Source: Candidatus Cloacimonadota bacterium (lineage in GTDB: Bacteria; Cloacimonadota; Cloacimonadia; JGIOTU-2). From it: a DNA stretch of 64,000 nt. A program made the translations under genes and the position numbers. The stretch spans positions 1 through 64,000 of the forward strand of contig JAUWMT010000009.1 of assembly GCA_030613025.1 (NCBI GenBank), written 5' to 3'. The notes under the pieces are model-generated. The model was not told the DNA's origin. It was given only the letters and a program-made list of their open reading frames with translations, and ran no database searches. Shown piece after piece: positions 57,502 through 64,000 of the stretch. Within the stretch, counting starts at the first letter, position 1. Each line of letters starts with the position of its first letter.

Positions 57502-58745
57502 CAGTTGCTTTTGAAATAGTCATTCTTTATGAATTCAATACTTTTTTTAGATAACTCTTGTAATTTGGGAATCTCAGTTTCTAATTTTTGTATAATTTTA
57601 TATCTGTTTTTAATAATGTTTTTAATTTTACTCTTAAAAAGGTTGTAGTTTTCTGAATGCATATCAAATGTATATTTGCCTAATGATATTCTATTGAATA
57701 ATTGTTTTGTTTTGAATTCATAAACTATTCCTAAACAAGGTGTAAGATTTAAAAAGTTAAAAATAATTGAATGCATGCGCGTACCTATGAAGAAATCAAA
57801 TTCACGAAATATCTCTATTAACTCCTCTGGTCTGTGAAATTCGCGATTTACAGTGATATTTTTTTTATATTTTTCATAGACCATACCCTTAATTTCCAAT
57901 GCAAGAATAGAATCATCTTTATATTCTTTCTCTCCCTGACAAGTAGAGATGAAGGTAATATAATAATTATATTCCTCTATGAGAAACTCACAGATCTTTT
58001 TTAAATTATTTTTATAGTTGCCGATGGATTTTTTATGCGACTTCTTTATATTAGAAAAATCCCAATCCCGAACAGATATACCAATTTTTTTTGTCTCAAT
58101 TTTTTCCTTTTTATTTATATCACAAAAACCAAAGGCGGCATCAGCTGTTACTTCACAATTACTCGGTATTTTCCCAAGCAATTTTTTTAGATGTTGAATA
58201 GATTCATTGTCGCGCATAATGATAAAGTTAGCCTTTAAAAAAATCGGTTTTAAGAATTTAAATGTAGTTTTTTTCCAAAATGGACCTATTGATTGTGCAT
58301 AAAAATATAATTTTTTTTTAAAACTAATAATATAATTAAATAATGCGAGATTGAATTGCATATAATAAGAATCTGTTAAGTAACCACCACCAGGAGCAAT
58401 AATAATATCTGCTTTTTTTATATTATTTAGTAATTGATTTTCAAAATCCCTCAAAAGAAATTTTGGAAAACATCCAAAAATGTGCTGGTAAAATAAAATA
58501 AAATAATTTCTTGGGATTCTAGTTTTCCCTTTCTTAAAAATTTTATCTTTGATAGAACTTTTAAAATCCATATAATTTACTTCTGGGTAATGTTTGTTTG
58601 CAATTTTTGCTTGATAAGAAGCCACAATTATCTCACAATTATTATTAAATGTTTTCTTAATTGAATTTATGGTGCTAAGTAAAATAGATGCATCCCCTGT
58701 ATTTAATGTGCTACTGAAAGGAATAAATACTTTTACTTTTTTCAT
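57501..58745 (-). CDS. Polysaccharide pyruvyl transferase family protein
   Basis: NTGDASILLSTINSIKK, IIAPGGGYLTD, YAQSIGPFWKK, FFIGTRMHSIIFNFL. Confidence 0.9.
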   Translation of the reverse strand: MKKVKVFIPFSSTLNTGDASILLSTINSIKKTFNNNCEIIVASYQAKIANKHYPEVNYMDFKSSIKDKIFKKGKTRIPRNYFILFYQHIFGCFPKFLLRDFENQLLNNIKKADIIIAPGGGYLTDSYYMQFNLALFNYIISFKKKLYFYAQSIGPFWKKTTFKFLKPIFLKANFIIMRDNESIQHLKKLLGKIPSNCEVTADAAFGFCDINKKEKIETKKIGISVRDWDFSNIKKSHKKSIGNYKNNLKKICEFLIEEYNYYITFISTCQGEKEYKDDSILALEIKGMVYEKYKKNITVNREFHRPEELIEIFREFDFFIGTRMHSIIFNFLNLTPCLGIVYEFKTKQLFNRISLGKYTFDMHSENYNLFKSKIKNIIKNRYKIIQKLETEIPKLQELSKKSIEFIKNDYFKSN

Positions 58746-59794
58746 GAGTAGTATTTTCTTTTTATAATTGAGATGATCTTATTTTCCCGCTGCCCTAAGG
58801 TGAAATTTTTCATAATTCTTTCCCTTGCCTTTTTACCCAAATCTTCATGTGAATTCATTGCTTTTTCAATTAGTTTCACTGCCATATCTACATTTCTCTC
58901 TTTAAGGACAAAACCGCAATCTCCTATCGCTCGTGGAATACCATTAACATTAGAGCCAACCGGTATGCATTCACAAAGCATGGCTTCACAAAGTGTGTTA
59001 GGTAAACCCTCACTTAATGAAAATTGACAAAATACTTTAGCCTTAGAATAAATATTTATTAATTCATTATTTGGAATAAATTTATGTAATTCAACATTAT
59101 CTGCAACATGTTTCTTTGCATAATCATATATATTACCCTTTAGTCCGACAATGATAAACTTCACTTTTGACATTTTTCGAGCAATATCAATTAGAAAATC
59201 AAAACCCTTTCTTCTGTATGTCTGAAGAGATGAAACTCCACCAATTGACAATACAATTCTTTCTTTTTTTATTTTATTCTTTTTATACAATATTTTAGAG
59301 TTATATCCAGTAGGAATCGTAATAATTTTAGTATTTATGCCAGGCACAAAATATTTTATACCAATTTTTAGTCCATCTTTTTTAATATAGTAATTTACAC
59401 TTTCAATCAATGACTCATCTACGGGAATTATTATATTTGCATTTTTATAAGAAAATTTAGCAAAAGAGCTTCTGAATTTTTTGTAGAAAACGCCAAATTC
59501 CAATTCGGGTATTGACACAGCATCATATCCACCAACAATAATAATTGATTTCTTCTTAAAAATTTTACCAAATAAAACTGGCATAAAAGAATGATAATCA
59601 GCAAACCAGATATAAATAAATTTTGCTAACCAAATATTTTTTAATAACCAGACAAACATCTTAATTTGGCTTTGTAAATTTATAGTTAATTTTTTGCTGG
59701 TTTTATAACAGAAATTTTTTATTTCAAAATGTTTTGTAAGTATTTGGTAATCTTTTTTTACGAAACTTGAAAAGCCAGGGTGGATGAATAACAT
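58742..59794 (-). CDS. Glycosyltransferase family 4 (group 1)
   Basis: VLSIGGVSSLQTYRRKGFDFLIDIARKM, KVFCQFSLSEGLPNTLCEAMLCECIPVGSNVNGIPRAIGDCGFVL. Confidence 0.9.
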   Translation of the reverse strand: MLFIHPGFSSFVKKDYQILTKHFEIKNFCYKTSKKLTINLQSQIKMFVWLLKNIWLAKFIYIWFADYHSFMPVLFGKIFKKKSIIIVGGYDAVSIPELEFGVFYKKFRSSFAKFSYKNANIIIPVDESLIESVNYYIKKDGLKIGIKYFVPGINTKIITIPTGYNSKILYKKNKIKKERIVLSIGGVSSLQTYRRKGFDFLIDIARKMSKVKFIIVGLKGNIYDYAKKHVADNVELHKFIPNNELINIYSKAKVFCQFSLSEGLPNTLCEAMLCECIPVGSNVNGIPRAIGDCGFVLKERNVDMAVKLIEKAMNSHEDLGKKARERIMKNFTLGQRENKIISIIKRKYYS

Positions 59795-59985
59795 TATAAA
59801 CGACCAATCCTTTTCAACACTTTGTATTTTGTTTTATACATTTTTATTGCATTTTGTAAGATATCTTGCTTTTTAAACTTACCTGCAAATTCTTTAAATA
59901 CCCTTTCATTTGTTAGTTTATATAACATCTCTAACTGAATAATATGCAATCTCTGATAGCCAATTGTAGCCGGGTCAATTTTCTG
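59794..59985 (-). pseudogene. C-terminal remnant of a D-glucuronyl C5-epimerase-like gene
   Basis: Minus-strand translation KIDPATIGYQRLHIIQLEMLYKLTNERVFKEFAGKFKKQDILQNAIKMYKTKYKVLKRIGRL* aligns to the C-terminus of the ORF at 63194 (EIDPATIGYQRLHITQLEMLYRLTNEEIFKEY...MYRVKYTALKKMRRL). Confidence 0.85.
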
Positions 59986-60027
59986 ATCACTTTTTGTGTC
60001 CTATGCAAAGAATTAAGAAATGAACAA

Positions 60028-60387
60028 TTATTTTGACACAAAATATATTCCACAGATTATTAATAAAGTTCCAATTATTTTATAAATTCCGAGAGGTTCT
60101 TTCAAGAAAAAATATGAAATAAGTATTATCAAAATATAGCCAATACTTAACATTGGATAAGCAACACTTAATTCAACTTTCGATAAAGCAATTATCCAAA
60201 AAATAGCACTAATTCCATAGAAAAATAACCCCAGAAGGATATGTGGTAGTGTAAAAATTTTAAAAAGTGTTATGAAAATATTTTTATTGAATTCTACTAC
60301 CCCAAATTTTGTCATTCCAAACTTCATAGAATACTGCCCAAAAACATTAAACAAAATACTTATTAAAACAAGATATTTTCCGTCCAT
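60028..60387 (-). CDS. Small EamA/DMT-family transporter-like membrane protein
   Basis: 119 aa, four TM segments; IIALSKVELSVAYPMLSIGYILIILISYFFLKEPLGIYKIIGTLLIICGIYFVSK. Confidence 0.82.
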   Translation of the reverse strand: MDGKYLVLISILFNVFGQYSMKFGMTKFGVVEFNKNIFITLFKIFTLPHILLGLFFYGISAIFWIIALSKVELSVAYPMLSIGYILIILISYFFLKEPLGIYKIIGTLLIICGIYFVSK

Positions 60388-60402
60388 ATATTCCTCTATG
60401 GG

Positions 60403-61086
60403 TTATTTTACAAATCGATATTTTATCAAAGTCCAAATAGCTTCTATACCATCATACCATTTTATTTTTTTACCTTCTGTGAAATTTCTTGGATAATAAC
60501 TTATAGGTATTTCTTTTATTTTAATACCCTTTTTGGCAATTTTAGCTGTTACTTCTGGACAAAATTCAAAGCGTTTGCATTTTAAAAAGATAGATTTTAA
60601 TAATGTTGTATCAAACACTTTATAGCACGTTGGTTCATCGGTTAATCTTTGTGAAAACAGGATATTTGTAACAAATGTTACCAATTTACCACCAAGTAAA
60701 TAACGATTATAAGAATGTTTATTTTCAGGATTTAACGCTCTTGATCCGTAAATAACTTTAGCATCCTTATTCTGGATAGGCATCACTAATTTTAAATAGT
60801 CATTAGGGTCATATTCAAGGTCTGCATCTTGAATTATCACAATATCGCCGGTTATATATTTTATCGCTGTTCTAATAGTTGCACCTTTTCCTATATTTTT
60901 TGTATGGTAAATAATCTTAATATTTTGCACATTCTCATATTTTTTTAGGATTTCTCTTGTTCCGTCAGTAGAACCATCGTCAACCATAATTATTTCTTTT
61001 TCTATTGAAACTTTTTGGACTTTTTCAACAATCTTTTCTAATGTATCTTTCTCATTGTAAATTGGCATTATAATAGATAATTTCAT
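60403..61086 (-). CDS. Glycosyltransferase family 2 (DPM1/dolichol-phosphate mannosyltransferase-like)
   Basis: MKLSIIMPIYNEKDTLEKIVEKV, MVDDGSTDGTREIL, VIIQDADLEYDPNDY; start set at MKLSIIMP rather than the upstream Met at 61128. Confidence 0.92.
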   Translation of the reverse strand: MKLSIIMPIYNEKDTLEKIVEKVQKVSIEKEIIMVDDGSTDGTREILKKYENVQNIKIIYHTKNIGKGATIRTAIKYITGDIVIIQDADLEYDPNDYLKLVMPIQNKDAKVIYGSRALNPENKHSYNRYLLGGKLVTFVTNILFSQRLTDEPTCYKVFDTTLLKSIFLKCKRFEFCPEVTAKIAKKGIKIKEIPISYYPRNFTEGKKIKWYDGIEAIWTLIKYRFVK

Positions 61087-61102
61087 AATTTTTTCTTGAA
61101 AT

Positions 61103-62485
61103 TTATTTTGAAAATAAAAATATTTCATACTTATTAAATAAAGAATTTATTACTTTGTTAGTTGAGATATAGAACCACATGATAGGAATGAATGCAAATA
61201 AACCTCTTCTATAAGAAGCTTTCATCATGCTATCCAATGAATCCATTTTTGTATTATCCATCTGATAAAATAAGAAAGTATAAATTCCCCATGATATGAA
61301 AAATAGAATCAATAAAATACTGGTTTTTTCTTTAAAAATATTTTTTATATTTATGATTATTGATACAAAAAAAACATAAAAGGAAATGCCATATAGATTT
61401 GTATTTGTTACTAAATTTTTAACCCAGGTTAGGACGCTATTAAATTTATTGGAATCCCAGAATGGTTTATTTATGAATACATTTTGATCAACATTGATAT
61501 TAAATTTTATATATAAGTTCCAAGCGATAAATGGTAAAAATGCAATTACAGAATAAATTAATAGTTCTTTCCAAGTTCTATTCTTTAAGGCATCGAATAA
61601 TAAAACAATGAAACCTGCAATATTAAACACAACAGCATCACTTCTCGTCCAGATGTTAAATCCCATTAAAAGAGAGGCAATAATTAGATATTTTTGTTTT
61701 CTTCTGTTAAGCCATATATATAAGTAAATGATCGATAAAGAACCATATATGGCTGTTGGTATATTTGTCGTTGAAAGAGAAGAGAAAGCAAACATTTCCG
61801 GTGTTATCACTGTAAAGAAAGTAATAATAATCGAATTAGTTTTATTGGTGAATAATCTTAAACTAGCATAAAAAGAAATTACAAAAAAAATGAAAAAAAG
61901 AGTACTAATAAGTTTAGAAGTAGGTAAATTACATAGATATGCAAAAGCAAAACTTCCAGAAACTAATGGTGGATAAATACATCTTCGTGCTGAACCAAGA
62001 ATAGGGGTATTGTTAATTTCGAATAAACTGTTATTTATTTTGCCTTCGCTTGCAACCACTTTTCCCATTAAATCATAACCGGCTACATTATCATAAGCAA
62101 AAGTTGGCCAATATAAAGATTTAGCTGCACTTCCATAAAGCAATATACAGATTAAGATAAAAAAGAATAACCAAACTAAATTTGTTTTTTTATAATTAAT
62201 TTTCGAAAATTGTGGTTTGAGTTTTTTTAATTTTTTAACTAGAATTTTAAAATTTTTTATATTGTTAATATTTAAGATAATTATAAAAAATATTGAAATT
62301 ACACGCAACATAATAATATTAAATTTTATGTTTAGAATATCAAATATGAACATAAAAATAGTTTCAAATCCAATTCCTATTAGAAAAGCCAAACCTATTT
62401 TTTCTAAGATGGAAAATTTTTTTGATATACAATTAATTACTGATAAACCTAAAAAGAGAACTAAAATAATTCCTAATATGATCAT
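61103..62485 (-). CDS. Multi-TM membrane protein, probable GT-C glycosyltransferase-like
   Basis: 460 aa, about 10 hydrophobic segments, in glycan locus with DPM1-like GT2; family assignment tentative. Confidence 0.65.
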   Translation of the reverse strand: MIILGIILVLFLGLSVINCISKKFSILEKIGLAFLIGIGFETIFMFIFDILNIKFNIIMLRVISIFFIIILNINNIKNFKILVKKLKKLKPQFSKINYKKTNLVWLFFFILICILLYGSAAKSLYWPTFAYDNVAGYDLMGKVVASEGKINNSLFEINNTPILGSARRCIYPPLVSGSFAFAYLCNLPTSKLISTLFFIFFVISFYASLRLFTNKTNSIIITFFTVITPEMFAFSSLSTTNIPTAIYGSLSIIYLYIWLNRRKQKYLIIASLLMGFNIWTRSDAVVFNIAGFIVLLFDALKNRTWKELLIYSVIAFLPFIAWNLYIKFNINVDQNVFINKPFWDSNKFNSVLTWVKNLVTNTNLYGISFYVFFVSIIINIKNIFKEKTSILLILFFISWGIYTFLFYQMDNTKMDSLDSMMKASYRRGLFAFIPIMWFYISTNKVINSLFNKYEIFLFSK

Positions 62486-63057
62486 TATTTTTCTTGTGGA
62501 ATATTAATAGGGAGTATTTGATATTTTTGTTTTTTATCAATTTTATAATTTAATTTATCATATCCATTATAATTCACAATTGCCACATAGTTTATTTGCT
62601 CATAAAATGGATTTGTATCTTTTTCTTGTTCATAAACTAATCTTCTTGGATATAAGAAATAAGTTGCCCATGCTTTATTTTTTACTCCCCAAGCTCCTTT
62701 ATTATTGAAATCAGATTTTTCACCTTGTGGATATATTTCTTCTCTTGAAGGCAATAAAATAATTGCATCTTCGGGGGTATTTTTTTTGATATAATCTAAA
62801 TATTTATAGTCGAAACCGCATTTTATTTCATATTTTTGCTCGATTGTTAAATTGGGATATTTCTTTATCGTATTAAGATTACCAATTACTAAACTATCCC
62901 AAATCCATCTATAGCCGCCAATACTGTTGTATAAAATTAAAACGAAGATGACACAAAAAAATAAAGAAATAATATTTTTTGTAATATAAGAAAAAGAATC
63001 AGACTTTTTAACCTGCTTCGCCTGTTTCTTTGATCTTTTTAATTTTTTCTTATTCAA
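62485..63057 (-). CDS. Hypothetical membrane-anchored protein
   Basis: 190 aa; one TM after a lysine-rich N-terminus; start/stop coupled to the next gene. Confidence 0.6.
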   Translation of the reverse strand: MNKKKLKRSKKQAKQVKKSDSFSYITKNIISLFFCVIFVLILYNSIGGYRWIWDSLVIGNLNTIKKYPNLTIEQKYEIKCGFDYKYLDYIKKNTPEDAIILLPSREEIYPQGEKSDFNNKGAWGVKNKAWATYFLYPRRLVYEQEKDTNPFYEQINYVAIVNYNGYDKLNYKIDKKQKYQILPINIPQEK

Positions 63058-63193
63058 GATTTTCTCTTCTAAATTATTTTTTATATCAATCTAAAATTTT
63101 ATTTAGCTAAGAAGTCCAATACACAGTCAAGAAATTTAATAATTTCTTGAATTACCATATAATTTATCACAATTATCCAAAACGTTATCCTAT

Positions 63194-64000
63194 CTATAGT
63201 CTCCTCATCTTCTTCAACGCAGTATATTTTACTCTATACATTCTCATTGTATTGATAAAATTATCTTGCTCTTTAAATATCTCCACATATTCTTTAAATA
63301 TCTCTTCATTTGTCAATCTATATAACATTTCCAATTGAGTAATGTGCAACCTTTGATAACCAATTGTTGCAGGGTCAATTTCAGGATACCATTCTGCTTT
63401 ACATAAGTTATAGTGAGACCAGTAACCTAAGTCATATTCAGGTAAGATATTTTTCAGAGTTTGGATGCCATCTTCGTATATTTTTCTTGCCACTTTATTT
63501 TTTGGGAAAACTCGCACAAAATCATAAATGCCGCATAAAGAGAAAATCATACCATTTAAGACAAGGGTTGGCACCTTTGCTGTATATTCTTCATAAAAAG
63601 GACCCCATTTTGTAAATGAAGTTACACCCCCTTCTGAAACTGGTTTAGTAAAAGGAATCAGTGCTTTTTCAGCCATCTCTGCATATTTTTTATTTCCTGT
63701 TAATTGATACCCCCGAAGAAGTATTGATATTCCTCTACTTTGTGAGAAGGCAGACTGCCATGGTCCTGGATTTTTATATTGAGGTAAAGAAACATCTGTT
63801 AACCATCTTACGCCTAAATCATCACTTATTTCTGCATTTTCATAAAACCAATCAACAAATTTGAGAAATCTGTTCTTATCCTTTTCGGATTTAGTTTTTA
63901 AATAAGTATGGAAAACTGCAAGACCCATTTGTCCAATAGAAATAGGGAAATAAACAAATTCTTTTTCCTTAACATCGATGTAGGTTTTATTGATTGGTAT
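63194..64000 (-). CDS. D-glucuronyl C5-epimerase family protein (5' end outside window)
   Basis: Frame remains open to the window edge (IPINKTYIDVKEKEFVYFPISIGQMGLAVF...); WLTDVSLPQYKNPGPWQSAFSQSRGISILLRGYQLTGNKKYAEMAEKALIPF. Confidence 0.82.
   Translation of the reverse strand: MPINKTYIDVKEKEFVYFPISIGQMGLAVFHTYLKTKSEKDKNRFLKFVDWFYENAEISDDLGVRWLTDVSLPQYKNPGPWQSAFSQSRGISILLRGYQLTGNKKYAEMAEKALIPFTKPVSEGGVTSFTKWGPFYEEYTAKVPTLVLNGMIFSLCGIYDFVRVFPKNKVARKIYEDGIQTLKNILPEYDLGYWSHYNLCKAEWYPEIDPATIGYQRLHITQLEMLYRLTNEEIFKEYVEIFKEQDNFINTMRMYRVKYTALKKMRRL

Noticed and set aside
1-64000. CRISPR arrays, rRNA operons, prophage or IS transposase genes
   Set aside because: No regularly spaced repeats, rRNA-like segments, or transposase/integrase motifs were seen in the translations.

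Overview
The window looks like chromosomal sequence from an FCB-group bacterium, probably Cloacimonadota-like; this is my inference from gene content, since no rRNA is present. Supporting content: T9SS-type secreted proteins with FlgD-like C-terminal sorting domains, a giant SprA, a PorV-like barrel, and a TonB/ExbB/ExbD/TonB-receptor cluster. From left to right: (i) three tandem paralogous secreted proteins with a PorV-like protein, a large secreted protein and the TonB energy-transduction cluster (0.2-16.5 kb); (ii) housekeeping genes lplA-like, purM, pfkB-like, aspartate aminotransferase, glyS, dtd (16.6-23.4 kb); (iii) sprA and a PPP-type phosphatase (23.6-30.6 kb); (iv) a very AT-rich, tightly packed six-gene minus-strand operon joining an ECF-type transporter (S component, fused double ATPase, EcfT) to a B12-binding-type radical SAM enzyme, a histidine-kinase-like ATPase and a receiver-HD-hydrolase protein (30.7-38.4 kb). 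This is my main candidate for an undescribed system; (v) miscellaneous genes (flippase-like, DUF2461, PNPOx-like, queH, acyl-CoA dehydrogenase); (vi) an amino-acid antiporter plus tyrosine-decarboxylase-like pair; (vii) a secreted C10 peptidase; (viii) an HTH-nucleotidyltransferase/HEPN pair with a twin palindromic operator; (ix) a surface polysaccharide locus (52-64 kb) carrying a truncated epimerase remnant. No rRNA, tRNA, CRISPR array or transposase was recognised by eye. Product names come from motif and family recognition of the translations, not from database searches.
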